Assembly (NCBI RefSeq): GCF_000312665.1
Contig: NZ_HF536772.1
Span: 1,918,547-1,982,546 of the forward strand
Origin: Rhizobium mesoamericanum STM3625
GTDB taxonomy: Bacteria > Pseudomonadota > Alphaproteobacteria > Rhizobiales > Rhizobiaceae
Direction: 5' to 3'
Length of the DNA: 64,000 nt
Made by a program: the position numbers and the translations under genes. Below are positions 37,473 through 46,257 of this stretch, piece by piece (within the stretch, counting starts at the first letter, position 1; every line of letters begins with the position of its first letter). Below the pieces are notes generated by a model, which saw only the letters and a list, made by a program, of their open reading frames with translations, made no database searches and was not told the origin of the DNA.

Positions 37473-37849
37473 TGGAGCCGTTGTTTGCGATTCTCGTCGG
37501 CCTGTTCTTCGCCGCGGCGATCTATCTGATGCTGTCGAAATTCTCGATCCGGATCATGCTTGGCATCGCTATCCTCGGCAACGCGGTCAACCTGTTGCTG
37601 TTTACCGCTGGACGGCTGACGCGCGAGGTGCCGCCTATCATCCCGGCAAACCTCGATACGCTCCCCGAAGGCGCCGCCAATCCACTGCCACAAGCGCTGA
37701 TCCTGACAGCGATTGTCATCTCCTTTTCCTTCCTTGCCTTCCTGCTGGTGCTGACCTACCGCGCGTATCAGGATATCGGCACCGACAATACCGACGAGAT
37801 GCGTGTCGCCGAACCTCTCGATCCGCCGCTGCCGCCGATGGGGTACTAG
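37472..37849 (+). CDS. mnhC: antiporter subunit C (NuoK-like)
   Basis: 125 aa, three membrane helices, homologous to NuoK. The KFSIRIMLGIAILGNAVNLLLF helix and the PLPQALILTAIVISFS helix match MnhC. I place the start at ATG 37472, which shares its A with the mnhB stop (TGATG); GTG 37469 one codon earlier is possible. The subunit helps to form the transmembrane channel. Confidence 0.92.
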   Translation: MEPLFAILVGLFFAAAIYLMLSKFSIRIMLGIAILGNAVNLLLFTAGRLTREVPPIIPANLDTLPEGAANPLPQALILTAIVISFSFLAFLLVLTYRAYQDIGTDNTDEMRVAEPLDPPLPPMGY

Positions 37850-39406
37850 ATGACCGCCCCGACGAACACGACCACCGATCTCTCGGCTGCGATGGTCACA
37901 GCGCCGGTGCCACTGGAGAACTGGCTCATCATCGCGCCTGTCGCGCTCTGCATCACGCTCGGCGCCGTGCTTCTGATGATGCGCAGCTCCATGCGACTGC
38001 AGGCGCAAGTCGCCATTCCGGGCCTCGCCGTTTTGGTCTTGCTGGATGCCTCGCTTTTGGCAAAGGTCGTCGCGCGTGGTCCTATGACAATGGTGATGGG
38101 ACGCTGGCTTCCGCCCTTCGGCATCGCCTTCACCGTCGATCTCTTCGGCGCGCTCATGGCCCTGACCGCCGCCATCGCGGCGCTTACCGTCGGTCTTTAT
38201 GCATTGAATGACGTCACCGAAAGCGGTCGCCGATATGGTTTCTTTCCCTTGCTGCTGCTTCTGATGGCAGGCGTTTCCGGGGCGTTCCTGACCGGAGACG
38301 TTTTCAACCTCTATGTCTGGTTCGAGGTGCTTCTTATTTCGTCCTTTGGCATGCTGATCCTAGGCTCTGAGCGCGGGCAGATCGACGGGGCGATGAAATA
38401 TGCGGTGCTGAACCTGATCGGTACGACGCTGTTCCTGATCTCGGTCGGTATCGTCTACGCCGTTTTCGGCACGCTCAACATGGCCGATATAGCGGGCAAA
38501 GTAGAAACCGTACACGACAGCGCGCCGCGGATGACGCTCTCGGCCCTCGTGCTGCTGGCTTTCGCGATTAAGGCCGCAGCCTTTCCGGTCAATTTCTGGT
38601 TGCCGGCCTCCTATCACACGCCGCGCATCGTTGTGTCTGCGCTGTTTGCCGGGCTACTGACCAAGGTCGGACTCTACGCGCTCATGCGCATCATGGTCAT
38701 GGTGCTGCCGGTCGAGCGTGAGCAATTGAGCCTGCTGATCGCCGCGGCGGGGGCTGCGACAATCATTATTGGCGCGCTCGGGGCGCTGGCGCAGGACGAT
38801 ATCCGCAAGCTTCTCGGCTACGTCGTGATATCGGGCATTGGCAACATGCTGGTCGGTATTGCGCTCGGCACGCCGGGCGGGCTCTCGGGGGCAATTGCCT
38901 ACGCCCTGCATTCGATGGTGCTTATGACGGCGCTCTATCTCCTGGCCGGACAGGCGGCCGCACTTTCCGGCAATTTCTCGCTTGCCGGTCTTGGCGGCCT
39001 CTATCGTCGCAGCAGCACCTTTGCGGCGGCTTCCTTCATTCTCTTTGTCGCCGCCTGCGGACTGCCGCCCTTTTCCGGCTTTTGGCCAAAGGTAATTTTG
39101 GTCAGGGCTTCGATCGACGTCGGCGCCTGGTGGCTGACCGCCGCGATCCTGGTCGGCGGCTTCCTGCTGACGGTCGTCTTCGGGCGAGTCTTTCTGCTCG
39201 CCTACTGGCGGCCGGCAGCGGGGCCGCAAACGGCAGCGTCCATCGGCTGGCAGGCGGGATTGCCTCTGTCCATACTGACGACCCTGGTTGTCGTGTTCGG
39301 AATACTGCCCGAACGGCTGCTGCACATGGTGCAGGTCGCAGCGAACGGTCTAATCGATCCGACGCCCTATCTCCAATCGGTCTTCTCCGCTGGAGCGATG
39401 CCATGA
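37850..39406 (+). CDS. mnhD: antiporter subunit D (NuoN/M-like)
   Basis: 518 aa, about 14 membrane helices, second proton-channel subunit. Conserved points: NLYVWFEVLLISSFGML (Glu) and AFAIKAAAFPVNFWLPASYHTPRIVVSALFAGLLTKVGLYALMR (two Lys). It abuts mnhC with no gap and its stop overlaps mnhE in ATGA. The large antisense frames here are shadows. Confidence 0.93.
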   Translation: MTAPTNTTTDLSAAMVTAPVPLENWLIIAPVALCITLGAVLLMMRSSMRLQAQVAIPGLAVLVLLDASLLAKVVARGPMTMVMGRWLPPFGIAFTVDLFGALMALTAAIAALTVGLYALNDVTESGRRYGFFPLLLLLMAGVSGAFLTGDVFNLYVWFEVLLISSFGMLILGSERGQIDGAMKYAVLNLIGTTLFLISVGIVYAVFGTLNMADIAGKVETVHDSAPRMTLSALVLLAFAIKAAAFPVNFWLPASYHTPRIVVSALFAGLLTKVGLYALMRIMVMVLPVEREQLSLLIAAAGAATIIIGALGALAQDDIRKLLGYVVISGIGNMLVGIALGTPGGLSGAIAYALHSMVLMTALYLLAGQAAALSGNFSLAGLGGLYRRSSTFAAASFILFVAACGLPPFSGFWPKVILVRASIDVGAWWLTAAILVGGFLLTVVFGRVFLLAYWRPAAGPQTAASIGWQAGLPLSILTTLVVVFGILPERLLHMVQVAANGLIDPTPYLQSVFSAGAMP

Positions 39407-39876
39407 TCGCCTTGTTGATCAACCTCCTGCTTGCCCTTGCCTGGGCTGCGATCACCGGCAGCAGCACGCCCGACAATCTCCTGTTCGGGTTTGTATTGGC
39501 CACTTTATGCCTGTCCGTCATCCGTAGGTCCTATGGCGGCAAAGGATATCTTCGCCGATCGTGGGCGATCGTGCATCTTGCCCTGCTGTTTCTAAAGGAA
39601 TTGGCGATCTCGGCCTTGAAGGTCGCCATTGCGGTGCTGAGGCCCAAAATGCGGCTGCAACCCGGCATCTTCGCCTTTACGCTGACTGTCGACCGCGATT
39701 TCGAGATAACGCTGCTCGCCAATATGATCACTCTGACGCCGGGCACGCTGTCGGTCGATGTATCAGACGACCGCAAGACACTATACGTCCACGCGCTGGA
39801 CTGCGCCGATCCCGAAGCGACCAGGCGCGACATCGCCAACGGATTCGAACGCCGGATCATGGAGGCATTCCGATGA
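39403..39876 (+). CDS. mnhE: antiporter subunit E
   Basis: 157 aa. Two N-terminal helices and a cytoplasmic domain with [28 protein letters not shown], the MnhE signature. ATG 39403 overlaps the mnhD stop as ATGA, and its own stop overlaps mnhF the same way. The exact role in the complex is unknown. Confidence 0.92.
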   Translation: MIALLINLLLALAWAAITGSSTPDNLLFGFVLATLCLSVIRRSYGGKGYLRRSWAIVHLALLFLKELAISALKVAIAVLRPKMRLQPGIFAFTLTVDRDFEITLLANMITLTPGTLSVDVSDDRKTLYVHALDCADPEATRRDIANGFERRIMEAFR

Positions 39877-40250
39877 TCACGCCGCTTACCATTGTCTCTG
39901 CCGCCGCCGCGGTCGCTCTTGTGATCCTCGGCCTGGCATTCCTCCTGGTCGGCTGGCGGGTGCTTGCCGGCCCGACGCTGCCCGACAGGGTCCTGGCGCT
40001 CGACACGCTGTCCGGCACGGCGATCGGCTTCATCGCTGTATTGGCGGTCAAGACAGGCTTCAACCTATACATCGACATTGCTATCTCGCTAGGTCTGGTT
40101 GGCTTCCTGGCGACGATCGCCTTCGCACGTTTTGTAATATCGCGCGGCACCGTTTCAGAATGGGACAGCGAAAAAAGGGCGAGTGCCCCGAAAAAGCCCA
40201 AAGTGGCAGCCAAACGCAGCGGCGCAAACGAAAGAAAGGGCAAGGGATGA
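39873..40250 (+). CDS. mnhF: antiporter subunit F
   Basis: 125 aa, three helices ([20 protein letters not shown] is the family loop) and a basic C-terminal tail of about 25 residues rich in Lys and Arg, longer than in many homologues. ATG 39873 overlaps the mnhE stop as ATGA; the stop overlaps mnhG. Confidence 0.92.
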   Translation: MITPLTIVSAAAAVALVILGLAFLLVGWRVLAGPTLPDRVLALDTLSGTAIGFIAVLAVKTGFNLYIDIAISLGLVGFLATIAFARFVISRGTVSEWDSEKRASAPKKPKVAAKRSGANERKGKG

Positions 40251-40579
40251 TGGACTATACGGTCGCGCTCGCTGTTACATTCCTGCTGCTTGGGGGCTCC
40301 TTGTTTGCACTTGTCGCCGCTCTCGGTATCGTGCGCTTGCCGGACCTTTATACGCGCATGCATGCCTCTTCCAAGGCTGGAACGGTAGGTTCCGGCATGC
40401 TGCTCGTTGCCGCCGGTGTCGCGTCGGGCGAGGTCGCAGTCTTTGCACGAGCGCTCGCCGGTTTCGTCTTTTTTCTGTTAACGGCGCCGGTTGCCACGCA
40501 CCTTCTGGCTCGGGCGGCCCATAGAACAGGATATCGTCTTTGGCCGCAGTCGGTGCGCGATGACCTCGCTGAAAGATGA
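40247..40579 (+). CDS. mnhG: antiporter subunit G
   Basis: 110 aa, three helices. The [22 protein letters not shown] motif is diagnostic for MnhG/PhaG. It starts at ATG 40247 (a second ATG follows at once), overlapping the mnhF stop as ATGA. It is the last gene of the operon; no clear hairpin terminator follows. Confidence 0.92.
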   Translation: MMDYTVALAVTFLLLGGSLFALVAALGIVRLPDLYTRMHASSKAGTVGSGMLLVAAGVASGEVAVFARALAGFVFFLLTAPVATHLLARAAHRTGYRLWPQSVRDDLAER

Positions 40580-41021
40580 GAGCGCTTCCGATTCAGTATT
40601 TTAAGTTGATTTTTGCACCCTTTTGCAGATTTCTTAATGGTTAATGTTTGGGTCTGGTGCAGACAATTCTTGCGAGTTGGCCATTTTTCGGTAGATATAT
40701 ACGAAATAATAATTGGCGTTTTCGCAAAACGGTGATATTTGGAGTTCAAGTAGAGTTCTGATATTGAATTAGAATCACGTTGCTTATTTCCTCGTTGGCT
40801 TTGCATTTCACTGTTTAATTGAGGAAGTAGCCTGCGTGACGGCGTACTAGTTCGAAATCAGGCAGTATAAGAAACGGGTTTCGGCCTCAGGAATCTAGGG
40901 GTGGATTTCAGTTTTTCGAAACAGGTAGCCGTAGCCTGAGTTTTTTGCTGTTTGCTCTACGATGACGGTCTTGGCTGACGAGGCTTAGACCTTTGGAGCA
41001 TTGAAACAGGAGAAACGTATT
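40580..41021. promoter_or_regulatory. 442-base AT-rich region upstream of mucR
   Basis: Noticeably AT-rich for this genome, with T and A runs (for example 40600-40640 and 40690-40760). MucR/Ros regulators bind AT-rich sites and repress their own gene, so this is a likely autoregulatory region. I see no coding frame. Confidence 0.5.
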
Positions 41022-41453
41022 ATGACGGATACTGCAGCCGGTAGCGGGCCGGAATTGCTGGTGGAGCTTACCGCAGATATTGTTGCCGCCTATGTCAGCA
41101 ACCATGTGGTCCCGGTTGGCGATCTCGCTAACTTGATTTCGGACGTGCATTCAGCGCTGAGCAATACATCGGCGCCACAACCTGCAACGGCCGTTGTCGA
41201 AAAGCAGAAGCCGGCTGTCTCGGTGCGTAAATCCGTTCAGGATGAGCAGATCACCTGCCTGGAATGCGGCGGCAACTTCAAGTCGCTCAAGCGTCACCTG
41301 ATGACCCACCACAGCCTATCGCCGGAAGAATACCGGGAAAAATGGGAACTTCCCGTCGACTATCCGATGGTAGCGCCAGCCTATGCTGAAGCGCGTTCGC
41401 GTCTTGCAAAGGAAATGGGGCTCGGCCAGCGTCGCAAGCGCGGACGCGTCTGA
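41022..41453 (+). CDS. mucR: MucR/Ros zinc-finger transcriptional regulator
   Basis: 143 aa. It has an N-terminal oligomerisation part ([17 protein letters not shown]) and a prokaryotic C2H2 zinc finger: [19 protein letters not shown], then the basic [10 protein letters not shown] end. Called mucR in Sinorhizobium, rosR in Rhizobium and ros in Agrobacterium, it controls exopolysaccharide synthesis, motility, cell cycle and symbiosis genes, acting as an H-NS-like silencer. AGGAG is eight bases before ATG 41022. A terminator follows the stop. Confidence 0.95.
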   Translation: MTDTAAGSGPELLVELTADIVAAYVSNHVVPVGDLANLISDVHSALSNTSAPQPATAVVEKQKPAVSVRKSVQDEQITCLECGGNFKSLKRHLMTHHSLSPEEYREKWELPVDYPMVAPAYAEARSRLAKEMGLGQRRKRGRV

Positions 41454-41479
41454 TCGTTGCCGAGGATTGGATCCTGCGG

Positions 41480-41504
41480 AGCCGGGCGGAAGCCCGGCTT
41501 TTTG
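41480..41504 (+). terminator. intrinsic terminator of mucR
   Basis: AGCCGGGC, GGAA loop, GCCCGGCT (8 bp perfect stem), then TTTTGCGTTTT, about 27 bases after the mucR stop. Confidence 0.85.
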
Positions 41505-41838
41505 CGTTTTCGGCGTGACCGAACGTGCGATTGCCGCCGGCGACAGCTGCTTGCCGTTTTCACTCGCGGCCAGTTGTAGCCGCAGATCACCGCCTCCTGC
41601 CAACCGCGTGATGCAAACTGCGCGAACGGCTCGCGGCGCCATGGCCAAGCTGACCAACAGCGGGATATCCGCGCGTATCACTACCCATTGCGCGCTCAAA
41701 GCAAACTGATATTACGGATCGCACTGATGGCACTCTCAAGGCACCAGAGTTCGCAGCGCGCCCGCCCACGGGCCGCGTATGGAGCATTGGGTGTGCAGGG
41801 TCGGCCGGAACTCTATTCGTGATGATGCAGGTGGTTGC
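41505..41838. other. intergenic region between mucR and sufE, no gene seen
   Basis: 334 bases between the mucR terminator and the convergent sufE stop. Open frames here lack family resemblance and good starts. Confidence 0.5.
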
Positions 41839-42261
41839 TTAGGCCACTGCGTGCACGCGCGCTTCCTCGCGGATGCGATTGACCATCGAGCGCAGACCGT
41901 TGGCGCGCTGCGAGGAAAGGTGCTCGACGAGGCCGATCTTCGAGAACACGTCAAAAGCGTCCAGCGCTGCGATCTCGGACGCTGTCTTGCCAGAGTAGGT
42001 TGCCAGCACGATCGCCACGAGCCCGCGCACGATATGCGCGTCGGAGTCGCCTTCGAAGGTCATGACGGGATTGTCCGGATCCCCCTCGGTGTGCGTGACG
42101 AGCCAGACCTGGCTGGCGCAGCCCATCACCTTGTTGGCTGAGGTCTTCTTGTCGTCGGGAAGGTTCGGCAGCGCCTTTCCGAGTTCGATGACGTAGCGAT
42201 AGCGGTCCTCCCAGTCGTCGAGGAAGGAAAAGTCATCGAGGATCTGCTCGAGGGACGTCAT
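41839..42261 (-). CDS. sufE: SufE-family cysteine desulfurase partner
   Basis: 140 aa. SufE accepts sulfur from SufS for Fe-S cluster assembly. The active cysteine is in VMGCASQVWL; DFSFLDDWEDRYRYVIELG and FSKIGLVEHLSSQRANGLRSMV are family segments. AAAGG eight bases before the ATG. The other suf genes are not in the window, as is usual for this rhizobial copy next to mucR. Confidence 0.92.
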   Translation of the reverse strand: MTSLEQILDDFSFLDDWEDRYRYVIELGKALPNLPDDKKTSANKVMGCASQVWLVTHTEGDPDNPVMTFEGDSDAHIVRGLVAIVLATYSGKTASEIAALDAFDVFSKIGLVEHLSSQRANGLRSMVNRIREEARVHAVA

Positions 42262-42321
42262 GTATTGTGGCCTTTCGTTCTCAGGATTTCATATAGGTGA
42301 AACCAGGCCAGATTTGAACCA

Positions 42322-42361
42322 TTAAAAAGAAACGCCGCGAAGGATAGGGATCCACGCGGCG
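42322..42361 (-). terminator. intrinsic terminator, minus strand
   Basis: CGCCGCG and CGCGGCG (7 bp stem, 15-base loop) followed on the minus strand by TTTCTTTTT. It lies about 105 bases past the stop of the DUF5330 gene and should end its transcript before sufE. Confidence 0.7.
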
Positions 42362-42466
42362 CAGCAAAGGCTGAAAATAAACAGGGCAGGCACGTCAGGC
42401 ACAGGACTTTCCGCGACTTTGCGGATCGCCGTGCAAGATTAATTGCGGGAATTTCCCACGGATTTC

Positions 42467-42952
42467 TCAGCTACCCGGCCGTGGCGTCGGCAGCGGAATG
42501 GTGCCAGTTGTCACGGTATCGGAAAGGCTTTCATCGCTCTCGTCAACTGGTGGGCGATAGGGCATTGGCTGGTTCAGCGCCGTCCGTTCCTGCACCTGCG
42601 CTTCCGTATGGGATGGTGCAAGGGCTGCGATCGGAGTGATCGGTGCATTCGTTGCGGCAACAGGCTTGGCAGTCTTGTCGTCGCTGAAGCGGCTGTCGAG
42701 GAGTTCATAGGCGACCCTGGCGCCTTCGCGGGCCCGGTGGCCGAGTGCGGCCATAGTCTCGGCACCCTTGACGCAGACCTCCGGCTTCTCGCCGCACATA
42801 CCGGTCACATAATCATAAGCGCCTGTCGCCGCAACAAAGGCGTCGGAAAACTGCAATTTCGGTTGCGAACCGGTCGGGCTTTCGCCGCTGAAGAACGACA
42901 ACAGCACGAGCACAAGCCCGAACCAGAATGATCCTTTGATCAGAAACCACAT
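42467..42952 (-). CDS. DUF5330 protein
   Basis: 161 aa. An N-terminal membrane helix (MWFLIKGSFWFGLVLVLLSFF) is followed by a periplasmic region with two cysteines (MCGEKPEVC) and a disordered, Pro/Thr-rich tail. The pattern corresponds to DUF5330, found in rhizobia next to mucR and divJ; role unknown. ATG 42952 matches the family start; the frame to 43201 is not part of it. Confidence 0.8.
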   Translation of the reverse strand: MWFLIKGSFWFGLVLVLLSFFSGESPTGSQPKLQFSDAFVAATGAYDYVTGMCGEKPEVCVKGAETMAALGHRAREGARVAYELLDSRFSDDKTAKPVAATNAPITPIAALAPSHTEAQVQERTALNQPMPYRPPVDESDESLSDTVTTGTIPLPTPRPGS

Positions 42953-43411
42953 AGTCGTTGCCCATCCTGTTTTCCGTTCGGTCTTGCGCCGAATCGGTCC
43001 GGTCTTCCGGTGTGCCTTGACCTTAGAGCAGAGTTGCGAATGCCAGTTTTCGAAACTTGTCGGCATTTGCGGCAAATTTAACTCGAATTTTAATGAACGG
43101 CATTTGCACCACATTTTAGTCGAATTGCAGCGACCCTCGTTAAGCATGTGGCGGGTCACCTCCTGTAATTGCAGGCAAACCTTGAGGCGAAGCTGCCACA
43201 AAGGTTAACGCACGCCTGAAATGTAAACGAAATCCGCCGCTTACCGCCCGTTAACCGTAAAAACCAAAGCCGCTTCCAGATGCTCAAAAACGGGACATTT
43301 CGCTCCTTTGAGGTGTGGAGGCGGCTTTTCCCTTATCCTTTCCTTAAGCGCCAAGGGCCTATTGTCCGCCTTGGTAAAGAGCCTTTATCGGGCGGGTATT
43401 GCGTGCGTGTA
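42953..43411. other. 459-base divergent region DUF5330 / divJ-like kinase
   Basis: Holds the promoters of both genes. The kinase frame is open upstream to an ATG at 43280, so the first 132 bases could be coding, but there is no ribosome site and the peptide is unlike a kinase N-terminus. No other gene is seen. Confidence 0.45.
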
Positions 43412-44941
43412 ATGAGTAAGATCGCAGAGCGGGCGGCAGCCCTCGTGGACCGGGCAGCGGGAAGCTGGCTCTCCCGGACAGGAGGCGGTGCAGCCGTGCG
43501 CCAGCGTGAACTGATGATCCTGCGCCGGCTGGCGCTGCTGTCGTCGGCGGCTCTGGTTGCGGCGCCCATTGGGCTCTCCCTGGTGACCAGTCCCGCCATC
43601 GCACTGCCGGTGGGCGTCGCGACGGTATGCGCGGCCTTTCTATTCTCTGCAGTCGGCAGCATTGCGCTTTCGCGTCAGAGCTCGGCAACGGTTGCCGCCG
43701 CCGCGCCTGTTGCCGAAGACTTCTTTATGGAAGCTACCGCCGGCCTTGCTTTCTTCCTCGACCCGCAAGGCAACGTCACCGCCGTTGGCGGTCGCGACAA
43801 GCGCGAATTTCTCGCCTGGATGCGCGATCCGACCGGTAAGGGCTTTGTCGATCAGATACACGTCTCCGACCGTATCCTTTTTCTGCGAGCACTCGATCAG
43901 CTTCGCCAGGGTGAGGCGACTGCCGCGGTCGACTTGCGGCTGGAACGGCCTTCGGTCTCGCGCGACAACAGGCAGTTTGCCTACCTGCGGATGGACTTGA
44001 CGGCTCGCCAAGACAGCGACGGTGCTCTCTTCAGTGTGATAGCCCAGCTACGCGATGTCTCCTTGGAGCAGCAGTTGCGCCAAGAGGCGCAGAACCGTGC
44101 CGATGACGCCCGCTTGGCCAACGATGCAAAGTCGCGGTTCCTAGCCGCCGTCAGCCATGAGCTGCGCACGCCGCTCAATGCGATCCTTGGCTTCTCGGAT
44201 ATCCTGCTTGGCGAGTATTTCGGCAAGTTCGAGAACGAACGTCAGCGGGAATATGTCGGTCTTGTCAGGGAGTCCGGCGCGCATCTCCTATCGGTCGTCA
44301 ACACCATGCTCGACATGAGCAAGATCGAGGCCGGGCGCTATGAGCTCTGCCTCGAGCCATTCGACATTGCATCCGTCGTTCGTTCCTGCGAGTCGATGCT
44401 GGCACTGCAGGCGAAGACCAAGGGTGTCTCGCTGACGAGCCGCGTGCAGCGCGGCCTGGAGGAGGTCGTAGCCGACCAGCGCGCGATCCAGCAGATCTTG
44501 ATCAACCTGGTCGGCAATGCCGTGAAGTTCACCGATGCGGGCGGCGCAATCTCGATTGATGCATCGATGCACGACGGGGTGTTGAATCTCTGCGTCAGCG
44601 ACACCGGCATCGGCATTCCGGGCGACAAGCTGGAAATGCTCGGCCAACCTTTTGTCCAGATCCAGAACGATTATAGCCGGCGCTTCGAAGGGACCGGGCT
44701 CGGTCTGTCGCTGGTGAAGGGCTTGGTGTCGCTGCATGGCGGCGACTTCGCAATCGCCAGCACTCCGGGCGCCGGCACGATCATTACGATTTCCATTGCA
44801 GCGGATGGCTCTGGCATTCCGGCTGCGGGTACGGCCCGCAACGATCTTGTCGAGTTCCCGCCGCGACTGAAGGATGCGCCAGCGCGAGGCGTTTTGGAAG
44901 AGGGTCTTTTCGATGGCCGCGAGCAAGCGAAAATCGCTTAA
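43412..44941 (+). CDS. divJ: DivJ-like sensor histidine kinase
   Basis: 509 aa from ATG 43412. Two N-terminal membrane helices (about 40-90), a PAS-like region (about 105-230), then a HisKA domain with the phospho-His in FLAAVSHELRTPLNAILGFSDILLGEYFG, and an HATPase with N (QILINLVGNAVKF), G1 (VSDTGIGIP), F and G2 (GTGLGLSLV) boxes. The LGEYFG extension of the H-box is typical of the DivJ/PleC group that phosphorylates the cell-cycle regulator DivK. The position beside mucR and sufE agrees with Sinorhizobium divJ. The assignment is by family and context. The start is uncertain (43280 possible). Confidence 0.75.
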   Translation: MSKIAERAAALVDRAAGSWLSRTGGGAAVRQRELMILRRLALLSSAALVAAPIGLSLVTSPAIALPVGVATVCAAFLFSAVGSIALSRQSSATVAAAAPVAEDFFMEATAGLAFFLDPQGNVTAVGGRDKREFLAWMRDPTGKGFVDQIHVSDRILFLRALDQLRQGEATAAVDLRLERPSVSRDNRQFAYLRMDLTARQDSDGALFSVIAQLRDVSLEQQLRQEAQNRADDARLANDAKSRFLAAVSHELRTPLNAILGFSDILLGEYFGKFENERQREYVGLVRESGAHLLSVVNTMLDMSKIEAGRYELCLEPFDIASVVRSCESMLALQAKTKGVSLTSRVQRGLEEVVADQRAIQQILINLVGNAVKFTDAGGAISIDASMHDGVLNLCVSDTGIGIPGDKLEMLGQPFVQIQNDYSRRFEGTGLGLSLVKGLVSLHGGDFAIASTPGAGTIITISIAADGSGIPAAGTARNDLVEFPPRLKDAPARGVLEEGLFDGREQAKIA

Positions 44942-45845
44942 GGGAAGGAGAGGCCGGCAGAAGCGGCCGAGCCTCTTTCTCACCGGGGCAACCGTCGTCG
45001 GCGGCATCGGGCTGCAGGGCGCAAGCGCGCTCGGCGGCGTGATCGGCCGTAACCCGTCGGTTGCCGGCGGTACGGCAGCCTTCCTGGTCATCTTTAGCTT
45101 CGTCGCCGCCAACGCGCTCTGGTATCAGCCGGGCGCTCATCCGCACCCCTTCCTGCGCACGCGTGATCCACTCTTCCCGAATGCGCTTGGTGGCCGCCCG
45201 GCCGTCGAGGAGCAAAGCGGGAACGTCACGACCTTCAAGATCCAGCGGCAGGACGACGCCGACGCCACGCAGACCAATGCGACGCCGCCGGCCGCTGCTG
45301 GTGGTCAGCAACGCAGCCAGATCGTCATGGACATCCAGACCGAGCTGGTACGGCGCGGCCTCTACAACGGTACTCCGGATGGAGTCATCGGTCCCCGCAC
45401 CAGCGCGGCGATCCTCTTCTTCGAAGAAACCGTTGGAATGCCGCAGACGGGCGAAGCGACGCCCGAGGTGCTGGCAGCGCTCAGAACCGACTCGGTCGGC
45501 CCCTCGGCGGTCCCGTTGGAAAAGCCGCCTGCTGACGTCACCTCAAAGGCGTCGGCCGAGGATCCGGTCGCAGCCGCCATACGCAGCGCCGAAAAGACCA
45601 TCAAAACCGCGCCGACACCAACAAAGAAAGAGACACAGTCTACGGAGTTGTCGACCGTCGATCTCGTCCTGAAGATCCAGAAGGGCCTCACCAACATGGC
45701 CTATGCCAACGTCGGCGTCGACGGCGTGCCCGGCGAACAGACACGCACGGCGATCCGCCACTTCCAGAAGCACTATAACCTTCCGGAGAACGGTGAGCCC
45801 AGCGAGGCTGTTCTGAAGAAGCTCAAGGAAATCGGCGCGCTTTGA
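44913..45845 (+). CDS. membrane-anchored protein with two peptidoglycan-binding domains
   Basis: 310 aa. A basic N-terminus, hydrophobic segments (about 20-75) ending FLVIFSFVAANALWYQPG, then two PG_binding_1 domains (about 135-190 and 245-308; ELVRRGLYNGTPDGVIGPRTSAAILFFE and GVDGVPGEQTRTAIRHFQKHY). It probably links inner membrane and cell wall. ATG 44913 lies inside the end of the divJ-like gene (29-base overlap) with GAGGG upstream, so expression is likely coupled to the kinase. Confidence 0.85.
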   Translation: MAASKRKSLKGRRGRQKRPSLFLTGATVVGGIGLQGASALGGVIGRNPSVAGGTAAFLVIFSFVAANALWYQPGAHPHPFLRTRDPLFPNALGGRPAVEEQSGNVTTFKIQRQDDADATQTNATPPAAAGGQQRSQIVMDIQTELVRRGLYNGTPDGVIGPRTSAAILFFEETVGMPQTGEATPEVLAALRTDSVGPSAVPLEKPPADVTSKASAEDPVAAAIRSAEKTIKTAPTPTKKETQSTELSTVDLVLKIQKGLTNMAYANVGVDGVPGEQTRTAIRHFQKHYNLPENGEPSEAVLKKLKEIGAL

Positions 45846-45894
45846 AGCGCATGCACCACATTGCCGCCACCTGTTTGTCTGCTATAGCTCGCCC

Positions 45895-46251
45895 ATGAGA
45901 TTACGCACCGACATCTTCGTCTCCGCCCTTCTTCGTCGGGTTTTTGCAAAGGGCGACTTTGCCGCTGTCGAGGCGAAAGGCGCCGACGAGGCGGGAGCTG
46001 TTTTTATCCGCCAGCATTTTCGCGATGGACTTGAGACGCTCTATGGCCCCGCGCCGCAAAGCGTCTTCGACCGGGAGACGAGCGGCGAGCGACTGTTCGA
46101 GCGGCGGCTGACGCGGGAAGAGCCCGAGAGAGTGAGGGAACTCCTCGAACGTGAGCGTAAATTCGATCCGGATCTATGGGTTGTCGAGCTCGAGGCTGAT
46201 GATCTCGGCGATATCGTTCCGCTGGTTGATGAGCGGCGGAACCCGTTATAG
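45895..46251 (+). CDS. DUF1491 protein
   Basis: 118 aa. RLRTDIFVSALLRRVFAKGDFAAVEAKGADEAGAVFIRQ is the N-terminal signature of DUF1491, a family confined mainly to alphaproteobacteria, function unknown. The C-terminus DLWVVELEADDL is also typical. It is 49 bases downstream of the peptidoglycan-binding gene and converges on the DUF2336 gene with six bases between stops. Confidence 0.85.
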   Translation: MRLRTDIFVSALLRRVFAKGDFAAVEAKGADEAGAVFIRQHFRDGLETLYGPAPQSVFDRETSGERLFERRLTREEPERVRELLERERKFDPDLWVVELEADDLGDIVPLVDERRNPL

Positions 46252-46257
46252 GCCGGA

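Noticed and set aside
40348..40806. Minus-strand frame before mucR
   Set aside because: Half is antisense of mnhG and half AT-rich leader; no motif.
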